DNA of 64,000 bases from Nymphalis io (lineage: Eukaryota; Arthropoda; Insecta; Lepidoptera; Nymphalidae): contig NC_065906.1 of the NCBI RefSeq assembly GCF_905147045.1, forward strand, positions 8,866,001 through 8,930,000. Direction: 5' to 3'. The notes under the pieces were generated by a model. It was given only the letters and a program-made list of their open reading frames with translations, did not search any database and was not told the origin of the DNA. Both the position numbers and the translations under genes were made by a program. This document shows positions 43,690-56,260 of the stretch, in pieces (the first letter of the stretch is position 1; the number at the start of each line of letters is the position of its first letter).

Positions 43690-44395
43690 AACAGTTTAGC
43701 TATATTTTGCAAAGTTAAAGCGAACGGACTTACGGATTATGTAACATAAGTATTTCATGATATGTATGCATGTCTTACATGTATTTTCATTCATTTGAAT
43801 TTATTGACATTCCTTATCACTTTGAAACCTCTTGATTTTTTCACGATATAGATAAAAAGCTTCATCAGGGATCTAGACAAAGTACACTGGACAATTGGAC
43901 GGTGCTGTGTTACGATACACATAAACGAATACAAAAGTTTTTAATCTTTAAAAGAGAAAACAATTTTTTTATTGACAGTAACTCGTTGACGATTATATAA
44001 TGTTATCCATATGCATTTGAAAATGTCGAGTTCAAATAATTGTCGAAGCGCTTCCAAGTTTTGGTTTTGGTTTGGTGATTGATAGACAAGGCATTGGCTA
44101 ACAGATTGATCATTTAAAAATAAACGATAGTCAACGTAATTTTTCAACCGTAAATTATTTGTCTCGGCATAAATCGAATACATACGTCATTTTAATTATT
44201 TTTTGTCTATTTTACAAACGAAATTTTCAATCGCTATGTGATTTCGCCTGAGCCCGCTGACCTTATTATCTTTATTGTGAGAAATTGCACCAATCGAGAC
44301 TCACGGAGACAAGTTTTTTTTGAAAATCACATAGATGCTGCTTACCGTCATTGACGTTAAATTGATACAATAGATACTGAGCAGTGTACAGTAAC
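43690..44395. other. first-intron sequence, nothing recognised
   Basis: AT-rich. The 80-codon minus-strand frame near 43941-44183 has no recognisable content. Confidence 0.45.
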
Positions 44396-44692
44396 AGCCT
44401 ATGAATGTCCCACTGCTGGGCTATGCAGGTTTCCTCACGATGTTTTCCTTCACTGTCAAGCACGAAATGAATCATAATCACAAATTATATGAGTAATTGT
44501 AATTAATTTTTAATATAAGTTTTAAATGTATAATTTGTAAATTGTAACAGAATAGAATTGAATACCTATTATTGTAGTTGAGTCTATACCTGGCTGGTGA
44601 TAAAGAAATAAAGTTATGCAGTGGTGCCAGCCCGGGTTGGAACCCACCACGATCATCGGTTAAGATTCACGCGTTCTTACCACTGTTACACT
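44396..44692 (-). mobile_element. SINE family A variant with AT-rich internal insert
   Basis: The minus-strand order is: head 44692-44630 (GTAAGAACGCGTGAATCTT, then GGGTTCCAACCCGGGCTGG), an AT-rich insert about 44629-44488, and the SINE body 44487-44396. The body lacks the central part (GGGCTATGCAGGTTTCC joins distant blocks). The insert matches 27664-27745. Confidence 0.7.
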
Positions 44693-46537
44693 GTCTTATA
44701 ATTGATATTAAATACAACTAAATAGAAATCAACGAATATTAACTACACACTTTTTTTATTTTACATTGATTTCAACGAAAATTTAATCTCAACCAGTAAA
44801 TTAAAATTGAACCTGTGTGGTGTGTGCACATCAGAGTAATGAGGAAAAAATATTGACATTTATAGCTGAATAATTTTACTTTGTTATTTAACAGAATTTT
44901 ATTTTATTTTATTAATACCTTCGCCACATTACATAATAATAAATTATTGTAATAAAATAAAAAGGGAAAGAGCAAAAATCATAATATCGCCGATTCAAAT
45001 CACATGTTACTGGAAACCTGCTATTTTGGTAGATATCATTTTGTTTTCCTTCAATATGAACACGTTCGACGTGTATTACGCATTCTGGATCAATCCTTTT
45101 CTTATTTTACTTTGCTTGTATAACAGGGTTGCTCATTTTATTCTATATTCCTATTTCTGATTCTCTTAGTGGGTATTTTGAGCAGGCATCGTACACTCAA
45201 TATTTTTTCTATGGTTTTACCCGCGTCATATACGAATAAGCGGTAATGGTCCCTGTGAGTTAGCATGATGTTATAATACAATCTATAATTTTTCTAAAAT
45301 GAGCTAGTTAACTAAACTAAATTAATAAATAGAAGAAATATAAATATGTGACAGAGAAATAAACAAAAACTTTATATATTAGAATACATTCATGAAATTT
45401 TATTAATGAAGAGATAAAGATGAGTTTGAAGATAAAGCCAGTGTAATTACAGGCACAAATAATATAACGTACTAGGTCCTATGGTTGATGGCGTGTTGAT
45501 GGTGAAAGCTTGAACTTCGTCACAGAGTCTGTGGATGAAAGTGAGCAGTTTCTACATCGCCAAGTTCGCTATAATTATTTAATTTTAGAACATAATTCTG
45601 AAATCTTCTAAATTATCTGTAACATTATGTCTGGTTAGTTCTTAAAAGTTTTAAGCATAAAAGCATATCGCGTCGAAACTTGATACATTGCAGTTTCTCT
45701 TCCTTCGATATTTTACGAAAGCAAATAATGAAATGGTTGCACTATTTTAAAAATTCTCCTGTGTTCTTCTAAAACATAGTACTATGTTTAAGATTGGGGA
45801 CGCAGACATCGTATCAATTTACTAGAGACGTATCTTTAAACTTTGCGAAATAGAAACCGTCGCGATTGAAGATATTTATGATAAAACTTTTTCAAAACTA
45901 AAAATAACGAATGCTTTTATTTTATATAAGAACAAAACTATTTGTTAATATTAAAACTATACGTAAATAAAAAATTAAGATTTTATTATATAATATATTG
46001 TATTGTATGAATTAAAAAAGAAATGCAATTGCTCAGTAGCTCTGTCATCACAGCTCCACTAGCGAACTACAACTAGATAACTGCTGTGTACCATGTTATG
46101 TAGTTGTAGTTTACTAGTTTCTAGAATTTAATCTTAAATCTAATTAAATACTAACAAAAAATTATAAGATGTCACAGTTATTTAGTTTTTGTAATTTTAA
46201 AATCGGAACAAACATTTATTACAAAATAGGAAACCAAATATAACCCAAGGCACGCACATGTCTGTGGAGAAATTGAATTATAAGATAAAAAATGTTTTAA
46301 TTGCATCTGTGCCCGTATAAGAACGATATTACGACACGTTACTCGTTACTCAAAAACGATCGTTTATTGGTTTACAATATATTTAGGAAGTTCTGCTGTA
46401 AACGTCATTAGTGCATGTCCGAAAATACACAACCTCTTTAGAAAATAACTACGGTTATGATGAATGAATATTTAATAATTACATTTCAATATTAACCATA
46501 TTAATTGCATTTTAATATAGCTATGTATTTGTTTCAG
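44693..46537. other. first-intron sequence to exon 2
   Basis: AT-rich. A repeat D scrap (CCAGTGTAATTACAGGCAC) is at 45438-45456. An imperfect inverted repeat of ACTACAACTA/TAGTTGTAGT lies near 46065-46110. No gene is supported. Confidence 0.5.
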
Positions 46538-46585
46538 AGCATGGCGGAACACAAATTAAAGGTGGCTACATGCTACGGTACAAAC
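46538..46585 (+). CDS. PH-domain-like protein, exon 2
   Basis: The exon opens after TTTGTTTCAG ending at 46537 and closes at a GTGAGT donor. Spliced to exon 1 it adds E, then HGGTQIKGGYMLRYK, with the last base forming Arg with exon 3. GGY-x-LRYK followed by a strand is the usual start of a PH domain (beta-1). Two other readings of the exon are also open, but only this phase joins an upstream ATG and yields a domain pattern. Confidence 0.72.
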
Positions 46586-46789
46586 GTGAGTTATTTTTTT
46601 AATTATTCCTTTTAATGGTGAAAACATTTAAAACTTGTGCTCAAATATAAATTATTAACTTTTTAAAATTTATACATATTTTAATTATGATAATCATTAT
46701 CTGTTTAAAACGCGACACCCACTTCAACTAAATTCGAGCTTGTAAATACATTTATCCCTTATTTTTTATCCTTAGTGTGTTGATATACC

Positions 46790-46935
46790 TTTCATTTAAA
46801 GAATTAAATGGAAGGTATATCCAAATAAAAAAAACGATTTTCCAAAACGGTTCATAAATGATGGAGTTTCGAGGTAACAAACATAAAAAACTACACCCGA
46901 ATTAAGAACCTCCTCCTTTTTTAAATCGGTTATAA
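46790..46935. repeat. dispersed repeat with inverted-repeat start
   Basis: GATATACCTTTCATTTAA at 46792-46809 nearly mirrors TTAAATGGAAGGTATATC at 46804-46821 (one mismatch). Next come AGTTTCGAGGTAACAAAC and AAGAACCTCCTCCTTTTTT, a wording I associate with a common lepidopteran repeat. It lies inside intron 2 of the PH-like gene. Confidence 0.55.
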
Positions 46936-47499
46936 AGCGGTGAGTTATTAGTCGTTGATCTTGTAGATTCAATATAAATTTAATTTTGATTTAATAGTAC
47001 TGGTATTAATTAATATATTAAGTATTATATTAATCAAAATGTAATTTATATTTAATCGACAAGATTAATTTAGGCGGTCTACTGAGATTCTGGCCGATCT
47101 TTATTAGTTAGAATATACATTTCGAATCATTACGGTCATATTCATATTTTATATGCTTATGAGTTTACTTAAATAAAGTATATTTTGATTTGTATTATTT
47201 TTAAATATTTATGTATTACTCATTCAAACAAGATTAAACTACACTTTTAATTTAATGACATTTAATTTTGTAACAATAAAATAATAGAATACAATTGTGC
47301 ACTTGATAAGATATTGGAATGATATTATATAAAGAAGACGTTGCGAGTTTATTAAGACGCATAAAGTAAGAGGAATTATTCCCCCTTCATAAAATCAAGC
47401 ATACTTCAGATTAAAGGCTAATCGTGGTTTCATTTATTTCCGTACCATTGGGGTGATACGAATAAATCAGGCGAGAGCTCCGCTTGTATGTGTATAACG

Positions 47500-47645
47500 C
47501 GACACCAACCTTGGGAACTGAGATGTTATATCCCTTGTGCCTGTAGTTACTCTGGCTTCCTCCGTATAACCGGAAAATAACAATCATAAGTATTGCTGTT
47601 TGGCGGTAGAATTTATGATGAGCGGCTTGTGCAAAACGCTACTTC
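47500..47645 (-). repeat. repeat family D fragment
   Basis: GACACCAACCTTGGGAACTG, ATCCCTTGTGCCTGTAGTTAC and TGCTGTTTGGCGGTAGAATT are family D words in reverse. Confidence 0.7.
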
Positions 47646-49020
47646 TATTGTATAATTAAAACATGTTTAGATGTTTAGTTGTGCGCAAATGTTAATTTTT
47701 GTTGAAAAATAAGCAATCATTTGTGCCGGATTTAGACGTTCGATTACGTATTAGAGTTATTAGGCCAAAATAGTTACAATGTTGATATACGATAGATATA
47801 TCTCAGCAAATTTTACCGGCTAATTTCGCTTTTGATATATTTTTTTTTTTGAAAATATATCACTTCGATCCTTAACCGACTTATATGCAAAAATTCACGT
47901 CGATTTGCATAAAAACTGCAAAAAAACACAGCTTCACATGTATTATATTAATAACATATATTTTAAATATGTATGTACTATGTTTGCGTGAACGCGCTAA
48001 TTTATATGATTAACGCGTTCACTCGAGTGAACGCTACGACTACCCATTCGATAACACGATAAAAAGATTGCGGGTTTAAAATTATTAAGTTTTAATTTGC
48101 TATCGATGTTTACAAAAATAATGTGCCCCAGGAAGGATGTATTTGCTGAGTCGCTAGCTCCCATTAATTCCTTTCAAATATTCATTAATTTATCTCAAAC
48201 ATCACAAACGTGCTTGGAACTAAGTCAAATCAACGTCAATTCGTCGAGATGAAGAAACTTACCCGAAAATTCCGCCAAAGCCGGTTTTCATTGTAATATA
48301 TCTTGTTTATTGATTTATAGTCTATGTAATAATTTTTGTTAGTACTGCGTTATTTAAAAATATAATTTCTACGTCTGATTAATTATTATCTTTTGTTGAC
48401 AGTCCAACATTTTACAATCACTAGCTCCCCACCCCTTCTCGTGCTCAGCATGTTCTGCCACAGCTGCAGCAGCTTGGTATACTGAGCTCCAAAGTTTCTC
48501 AAGAAATAAGGAGACTTTTGTCCATTAGTGAGACATTTATAGGTTGTCGAGTTTAATTGAATAATTCCTTTTACATAAAATTTATTGATGAAGACATAAC
48601 ATAAGAGAAGTATGTAACTTACTCGTAACGATCCAGAGCGGAGCAGCAATCAAGTATGAATCATGAAATGAATATACATTAAAGAGGCATTTATAATATC
48701 GTATTCAAATTCTATAATAAATTACGAGTGACACCGCAGACACAGATCGGTAAATAAAAATTATACTATAGTAGTTTGAAGAATGATAGTAAGGTTTTAT
48801 CTTATCTCAAAAAAATATCAAAAATAGTTAATTTACAAAATAAAAATATTACACACTTGATACAATATCTGGATTGTTTGCTGAAACGATATTAAAATTG
48901 TATTTCCAGCGGCAGCCACACTAAGCAAGCTTGTGTAGTGGATACCTTGCTACGACCACCATCACCATCTAGGTTTAAATAATATTTTTTTTAAATATTA
49001 ACCATTGAAACATTTTTGTA

Positions 49021-49060
<40 letters not shown>

Positions 49061-49254
49061 TAAGTAGACAGTGCAACAATAATAAATAATAATAAATATT
49101 TAAGTAATATTAAATATATATATAAAATGTTAATAATATTAAATTTATGTATATATAATTTCAGTTTATTGTAGGTACACACATACATTTATTATTTATT
49201 TATTTTATTCTTTTTTATTCATAATAGTACGGTAAGAATTGTTTAATTATTAAA
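47646..49254. other. intron 2 sequence of the PH-like gene
   Basis: AT-rich, with a decayed SINE A body at about 48445-48548 and a TA run at 49024-49057. No additional exon is supported. Confidence 0.45.
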
Positions 49255-49492
49255 TAATATCCTGGGATGTTATTCACACACGGCCATCTGATCCCAAACT
49301 AAGCAGAGCTTGTACTATGGAAACCAGACAACTAATAAACTACATATACTACTTTTCTTTTGTAAATACATACTTATATAGATAATTACACACAGACTCA
49401 GGACAAACAGACATGTTCATGCACACAAATGTCTGTCCCGGGCGTGAAAGTCAAGTATCTACCAACCACGCCAACAGGCCCCTGTAATGATT
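49255..49492 (-). mobile_element. SINE family B copy
   Basis: Reverse orientation: ATATCCTGGGATGTTATTC, CACGGCCATCTGATCCC, TACTATGGAAACCAGACAAC, then CAGGACAAACAGACATG and ACAAATGTCTGTCCCGGGCG to CAACCACGCCAACAGGCCC. The B-box region is altered relative to the 11984 copy. Confidence 0.82.
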
Positions 49493-50249
49493 CAATAACC
49501 ATAAGTTTCCATGTATGACATCTTTTATGCGTCCCGTTACGAACACAAAACTATTCGTTTTGTTCTCATTTGTAATTTATCAGGGTCAGTATATAATCTA
49601 CTTATTTTTTTTTCTTTCACTCCAATACATAGTGATTTTATCTAGCGTGGACGCTGATCCGATCATTGCAATTAACTGAGTGGCTTACAGATAGCTCTTT
49701 GTGCTATGAAACATGCACTTGTACGTTGTAAATTTTTAATAAAAATCGATACAGAATTTTGCTTTGACCAAATTTTCGATGTACGTATTCAAAAAGTGAA
49801 TATATAAATGGCGCGGTGTGATTTCGCACCCAAATCTGTCTTAGTACTTTCTTCTACTACTATTCCGCAAAATGATAGGGGAGGATAATGGAAAATACTT
49901 TTTTGAATTAATTTAAACGAAATCACACACATTATCTCATAAATTTACAACAAAGTAAAATTGTTTTATCAGAAAATATTATTAAATTATATGAAACGTA
50001 CTTTTTGTTAAAAGCTTTTTGGAGTATATGTGATGAGCTTAAAGTTTAACGCAGAGCATAAACATTTTCGGGTCGCGGTTAACACGACCTATTTCGATCT
50101 TCATAATCATTCGATCGCTTTGTGAAAATATTCCATTGGATTAATTTTGCAAGCATTAACACGTAACACATTTTGCTTTATACACCGTTATTCTTATCTG
50201 TAATGTATATTGAGTTTGAATTAATATAGGGTTTTTTAATTCAACCTGG

Positions 50250-50440
50250 TAGTAGGTTTTGTGTAGCTCTGTTTGGGTAGGTACTACCATATGTTTATTT
50301 TTAATGAAATAGATGGCCGGATTGGCAAACGGGCTACCTTATTGGTGGTCACCATTGCTTATAGACGTAAGCAATATTAACCATTCCGTACATCGCCTTG
50401 TGCTGTTGGGCTTTAGGATACCTGATGAGTGGGTTTCTTC
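50250..50440. repeat. rearranged repeat family D pieces
   Basis: TTTGGGTAGGTACTACC is in sense orientation, followed by GGCCGGATTGGCAAACGGGC, TGGTGGTCACCATTGC and TACCTGATGAGTGGG in the other orientation. It appears to be two decayed fragments placed head to head. Confidence 0.5.
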
Positions 50441-50540
50441 ATAAAATCTAGTTTCTATATTGTGTATAAGTGTGGTTCGGACTTACGGACGTAAATGTTA
50501 AACCTATTAAGGTTATTGACATAATCTCGTGTTGTTTCAG

Positions 50541-50614
50541 GAAAGTACTTGTGGAGCACGTGGTCGGAGGAATGGGTGGTGCTTTACGACGACTCTACTA
50601 TGGCCTGGTTTAAG
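50541..50614 (+). CDS. PH-domain-like protein, exon 3 (gene continues past the window)
   Basis: The exon opens after CGTGTTGTTTCAG ending at 50540 and closes at a GTCAGT donor with phase 0. It encodes KYLWSTWSEEWVVLYDD, then STMAWFK. W-x-x-x-WVVL-x-DD-x-x-x-x-W-[FY]K is the beta-2/beta-3 pattern of PH domains, which bind phosphoinositides or proteins at membranes. With exons 1 and 2 it gives 53 residues. The rest of the PH domain, including the Trp-bearing helix, is not found in the remaining 13.4 kb, so the next exon is either small and unrecognised or outside. The family member cannot be named. Confidence 0.75.
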
Positions 50615-51084
50615 GTCAGTGTCTTATTAAGTTGACGTTATTATAAAAGTTTGAATAATGAACCAAATACTTCAGTAAGTTTAAAAATTAAAATATTAAT
50701 TCTCTAAGTTTTAGCAGTGCTATTCGTTAAGAATACACTTCACTACTCACCCGTGAAATGCTGACAACCGACTTATGTTATTATATTATTTTAATGCGTA
50801 TTCTTTAAATGTTATATTTAATCAAATCAATGTCGCATATCAGTTTCTGACATTTCATGACCGTTTTCTGCCGTAAGTTTTGAGTTTATCTTACAGAATA
50901 GCACTACAAACCCTGTGTGATATGGGAATTTCTGTTAGATTTTTGATGATTAGTAAGCAGGTGTATTGCTTCTTAATGTTATTTTAAGTAGCAAAATCAG
51001 CATATATGAGGATGGGAAAAAGGTTTTGACAAAAAAACGCATAGGCGTAAAATGTGATATATATTGGCCCTTTTTATTTACATA
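50615..51084. other. intron 3 sequence
   Basis: AT-rich. The 76-codon frame crossing into the mariner relic at 51085 has no content of its own. Confidence 0.4.
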
Positions 51085-51608
51085 TGAAATTGGCGTTTTG
51101 TACGGGAGGAATATAAAGTCAAATTTTTTTTGTAAAATATATTTAATTAATCAAAGTATGCACCGTTGTTATCTATGCACTTTTGCCATTACATAGGTAG
51201 TTCATTGATCCCTTTACTAAAAAACCATCATATAACCATAAAAAAAAACGATTGACCAATCTCGGTTGTTTAGCAGCTAGTTCTTCCTTCATGGTTTGCA
51301 GTTGCTGACAATAGATGTCTGCCTTAATCGTTTGGCCAGATTTTAGAAAGCTGTAGTGAACGACACCGGTGCTAGTCCACCAAACACTCACAAGTAAATT
51401 TTTCTGAGTCAATTTTCGTTTAGGACAGGATTTGGTTGGGTCTCCAGGGTTCAACCATTACGACGAGCGCTTCCGATTATCGTACAGTATCCACTTTTCA
51501 TCACAAGTAATGATTCGATTTAAAATCCCTTTATTATTGTGTCGGTTGAGTAAAGTAACACAGCAGTCGACGCGTGTTTGCAAGTTCAATTCACTCAATT
51601 CATACCGA
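51085..51608 (-). mobile_element. mariner-family transposon relic
   Basis: The minus strand encodes YELSELNLQTRVDCCVTLLN, then IITCDEKWILYDNRKRSS. A frame shift leads into NPGDPTKSCPKRKLTQKNLL, VSVWWTSTGVVHYSFLKSGQ and LAAKQPRLVNR. CDEKW carries the first Asp used for catalysis in mariner transposases (DD34D). The segment with the second and third Asp has been deleted. The left edge, TTACATATGAAATTGGCG near 51085, may be a terminal inverted repeat. The N-terminal part is absent. Confidence 0.82.
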
Positions 51609-52687
51609 TGGTATGTATGAAAATCAATAAGTAAGTGTAACGCTTCTACATATATTAAATAAAGCTTTTTGATATTGACTTTGATTGTAGTATAATAGGT
51701 TAATGGAGAATTAACAATAAGCATTAGCACATCAAGACTAATTAAATCGTTGCTAATAGCTTAAGAAGCTTTTAGAATATCTAATTTTGTTTAAAATTGT
51801 ATACAATTTTTTTGGCTCATTAATAAATAATTCACACTTTGGAAATATGACGCTGATAGTTTTATCGTACTTACCATCCATATTTAATTGGCGTTATAAT
51901 TTTCTGTTTTATTAACATGCAATCTGTTAACTAATTGAGCGTGCAGTATTGCCAATACATAATCAATAAATAAACAAATAAGTTTATACAATTCAATACT
52001 TTTTGACTAGAACAGAACACTACACACTGATTTTCGTGGCAAACTTGTCCGAAATAATTATCATAATATATAATAAAACCAAATCCCCTCGTGCGATAAA
52101 CTGAAAAAATACCTAACGGATTTTGATACGGTTCTTACCAATGAACAGAGTGACTCATGAGGAATATTTAGATATACATCAATTCATTAATGTAAATTGA
52201 CTGAAATATGACGACGATTGTTTATGATGGCAGAAAAAAATTATACTGACTGGAAGCTTTACTGTCGTGTGCCTCGTAAACCAATAGAGTTGTATATAGT
52301 TGTATATTTATTAGCATATAAACGTTTTATGTGGAGAATTATTCTAACCGTGCGAAGCCGGGGCGGGTAGCTAGTTTATTATAAAAGGTTGTTATCAAGT
52401 TTAAGAGTTGGCACTCAAGACATATTAGTATTATTAGCCTTCATATAAACGATGAAAATTTTCAATAAATTTATTTCTAAATAAAGTAATGTCGTTATAA
52501 TTAAGGCTATTGAATATTAAAGCACTCAAAACTTTTGCTATTCAGATCGAGCGCTCTCAATACTGAGGCGGAATGTTCACTAAGTACATAGGTATATGTA
52601 GCTACGATTCATTGAAGTTTCGTCACACTTAAAGGCGTCATTGTAATAGATAATGTAACGTTCGTGACAAGTTCAATTAAAGAGAAA
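51609..52687. other. intron 3 sequence
   Basis: AT-rich. A GTGCGAAGCCGGGGCGGGTA repeat end at about 52352-52372 matches common lepidopteran repeat termini. No gene is supported. Confidence 0.45.
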
Positions 52688-52760
52688 GGAACCGAGATGG
52701 CCCAGTGGTTACAAGTGAACCCCAAATGAGGCAAGCTGGTTCAAACCTTGGTAAATATTA
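52688..52760 (+). repeat. SINE family A head fragment
   Basis: ACCGAGATGGCCCAGTGG followed by GCTGGTTCAAACCTTGG is an isolated tRNA-like head. Confidence 0.6.
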
Positions 52761-53243
52761 TTTTGTATCCTGCGTAATAAATAAATGGATAAAATCTTAT
52801 AACCTAAATCATAAAACATACTGTCTCCGTAACTTCGATTCTCTGTACCGATAAAAAAATCAACTTTAAAAAAGAACAAATTTAAAACGAAATATGCACG
52901 AAGCTATTACTATGTATTCCAAATAACAATGACCTGTCAACTGGCACTCGCAAAATGTACAACTTGCAAAATAAAAATATATGCAAAATATTTCCTACCA
53001 TATTATTTTTTCTAACCAGACAAAAATGAAACGATGTAGTTATGAAGATTTTGATATTTTTTCTGGTATTCAGTTATGTATAATGGTTTTTTTACTAAGT
53101 ACCTTCACGTTTTTCATAGTATTTTTTTTTCAATAATATTTGCTTACGTCCGTCGGAGATGACATGAAGCCATAATATTGCGCAAAATCGTACCATTTCT
53201 TATTTGGCTCGTATAATAATTTTATTTAATAGTATGTAATGCC

Positions 53244-53268
53244 CGCGACCTCACACTATGAGGTCGCG
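53244..53268. repeat. GC-rich perfect hairpin, 10-bp arms
   Basis: CGCGACCTCA at 53244-53253, a 5-base loop, and the exact complement TGAGGTCGCG at 53259-53268. Confidence 0.9.
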
Positions 53269-53435
53269 TGCATAGTGTAGGCAATTATTTTTCTTTACTT
53301 TATATTGAGGCGATTATGTAATCATATTGTGATTTGATATAAATTAATACATATAAATATCCATCTTGATATATACTGTTAATTTTTTTGCTGCATATAT
53401 GTAATCACATATATACGTAGTAGAAGTAGTGATAA

Positions 53436-53807
53436 GGTTTGCCAGGCCGATTTCGGCCATGTCAGTTGATCTTAAGAGAGATTAGTCAACTGCGCAGGAC
53501 ATATTATAGTGCATAAGTGTGTGCGCAAACACGCACTCACGCAGGTGCACTCTCTATTCTCTAATTCTCGTAATCCGATAGGACGGCAGTCCGACACGAC
53601 CGGAAAGAGCTTAGGTGTAGGACCAACGGCTTTACGTCTTTTCCGAGGCACGGGAGTGTACACACTACCAACTTCCAGACTCCGGGCTGCTATTGAGAAT
53701 TTTCGACAGAAAAACTCAAAAACTTTTTATTGGCCCGACCTATGATTTGAACCCAGGACCTCCGGGTCTGCGGCCTTACATCTAGCCACTAGACCAACGA
53801 GACAGTC
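53436..53807 (-). mobile_element. SINE family C, full-length copy
   Basis: On the minus strand the head is CTGTCTCGTTGGTCTAGTGG with B-box-like GGGTTCAAATC. The body has GGAAGTTGGTAGTGTGTACA, CGTGCCTCGGAAAAGACG, TCCGACACGACCGG (reverse) and ends CCGAAATCGGCCTGGCAAAC. A 14-bp target duplication, AGAAGTAGTGATAA, is at 53422-53435 and 53808-53821. The three short open frames here are shadows. Confidence 0.92.
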
Positions 53808-53821
53808 AGAAGTAGTGATAA

Positions 53822-56260
53822 ACAAAGTAGGTGGTGAGCGTATATACCAACTATCGATCACCAAGACAGGTGTCCGAACTGTACAAAAAGCTAATCGCCT
53901 TAATAATTGATATTCAGTGAAAGTCATTCATCACGTTCGCTCAAGAGGTCTTGACACTTTCATTCGATCCCTATCAATTATCAAGACTGATCTCTAACGG
54001 GTTCTGGTGATTGATACTTTTTTAAAGTTACTTTTTTTTAAATATTAGTTACATTTAAAAAAGTAAGAAGTAAAACATAAAATTATAAACTGAAATCATT
54101 TTATTTTAATTAGTCTCTTAAAAATACTTTAAGGGTATAATATTCAAGTCTGTAATTTCCATGAAATGGTATATTACTGATTCAGAATAACAGAATGTGG
54201 ATTCATTGCCGAGAAAAACTATCGCGAAATCGCAGCTAAGATAGGCTCTTCAATAAGATTTTTAATAAATTATACTTACTTATTACATTAAATAAAAATA
54301 ATCTTTAATTTAAATATATTAAAAATTATATTCGCTGATTTTGTCTTTTAATATTTTAAATAAGTCATTTTAGGACGTGTATTATTTTTCATAGTCATTA
54401 AGTATTTATTTTTTATTTATACAGTTAAGCTTAACTCCCATAGCTATATATTTTTTTGTTATTCGAAAAACTTTCGTTAAGTATTTGAGAATACATTTTT
54501 ATGAATTTCTTTTCATATTTGTAGGTTCATCATTATGTTAGTCATAACGCAAGCACGACCTACAATTTTTAAGCATCTAATCGTTTTAATAAATATTGCT
54601 TTTATATATTTCATTTTAAACTTACTACTAACTTACATGGAACAAAATTTACTATTCTTTATTAAAATACAACTAAATATATGGCTTACGCTGACGTCAC
54701 CTGACGCTCGAGCTTTCAGATAGCCTCTACCGTGAACCGAGCGGGTACGAAAAAATGTATACATATCAAAAATAATATGTGTATAAATCATGAACATGAA
54801 ATCTTCTAAAATATTATAAATTAGACAGGTTTACAATTGTCTACGAGGCGTTATTCGGAAGTTACCTTGGCTTGCTACTTACGAATAACGGATAGTAGAG
54901 TAAATTTATATAAATAACAGATACGATAGTTCTATAAAGATTTCTAAACGTCAATTACACAATAATATCCCTGAGCAAAACTAATTTTGCTTTCGGATAT
55001 AACTTTTGCGTACGGAAACAATAAAAAATAGACATATATATACGAAAACCATTGTGAATTATTAATAAAAACCGGTAAGAGTGATGAATTTCACAGTTTT
55101 TTCAACACATTTACCAAATGACGAGGTAATTGTTAATAATGTATATAGTTCTTATTAATATTTACTACATTAACCGTATCATATACACTGACAATACTTC
55201 GAATGCAAGCGATACTAGAAAGATCTAATTTACCTATTAATATTATTTTTTTTTTAATTCTAATAAGTATCACACAACCAACGTGAATATAATATTTAAT
55301 ATGTATGTTACGTCCACAAACATAATCTTTACACCCGAATAAGTTTAGCAATTTACGAAGAGTAACAAAATCATACACTCAATAAAGCCTCTTTCAACTT
55401 ATGATCGAATTCGATTTGTTGATTGCGAAACTTAACTGTGCCCTTCTTGCTCAGTTGAGCATGTAAAACTTACTCGTAGCTGAATATCGATGACACACAG
55501 TGTTTGTGATCAAATGGCAGATAATTAACGTTTCGAACTTATGTTTCGAACTTTCAAGGTTACCTTTGACTGCCCGTAGGGATTAGATGAATAATTCGTT
55601 TATTTAACTACAATTACGCAGCTGACAGACGCAGCGAACGTATTAGCGTCGGTTAGATTAGTTACCAATTATGAGCATTATTAACAGACATGCTGATCTA
55701 TTGGTTATATTTATCAGATCTGCAGATCTCGACAATCTTATTTTAGACCCGATTCGCGGGTCATAAATTTAAATTTCTCTATTAACAAATTCTCAGTAGC
55801 CGTAGCACTAAAGCACGTAACACACGTAGCAGTAGCACTTCCAACATATGAACTTCAGTATGTTGAAAGTGATATTGTGCTATCCTATTGATTTATTATT
55901 AGAGTGAGAGAATAGAGAGTGCATCTGTTTTTGCGGTCATACTCGTGGACTATAATATCTCCTGCGCAATTCTCCGTTGAGAATAGCCCTGACCGATATG
56001 TCATGATGACATTATTTTACCAATTATGAGTATTATAATTATGATATTAATAATAATAATAATTGGTATACATGTATAGAAAGGATTAATTAAACATTAA
56101 ATTGTATTTTGGTTCAAAATCCTAGAACCTCAGGACTTATATTCCTGCAAATCCAATGAGTTGCTTTTAAATCATTTTTATAATTGTTTTGCATATTAAA
56201 TTAAGCATATGTTATTATTTAAACTTTAAATAAACATAATATTTTAAGTTTATTTATAAA
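53822..56260. other. intron 3 sequence
   Basis: AT-rich, with no supported exon. A SINE C scrap in + orientation (GAGAATAGAGAGTGCATCTG, TCCTGCGCAATTCTCC) lies at 55903-55980. ATTTAAAAAAGTAAGAAGTAAA-type simple sequence occurs near 54050. Confidence 0.45.

Noticed and set aside
46538..50614. Alternative open reading of exons 2 and 3 beginning at ATGGCGGAACAC
   Set aside because: It is open across both exons but gives a low-information Cys/Arg/Thr-rich sequence. The other phase joins exon 1 and gives a clear PH-like pattern.
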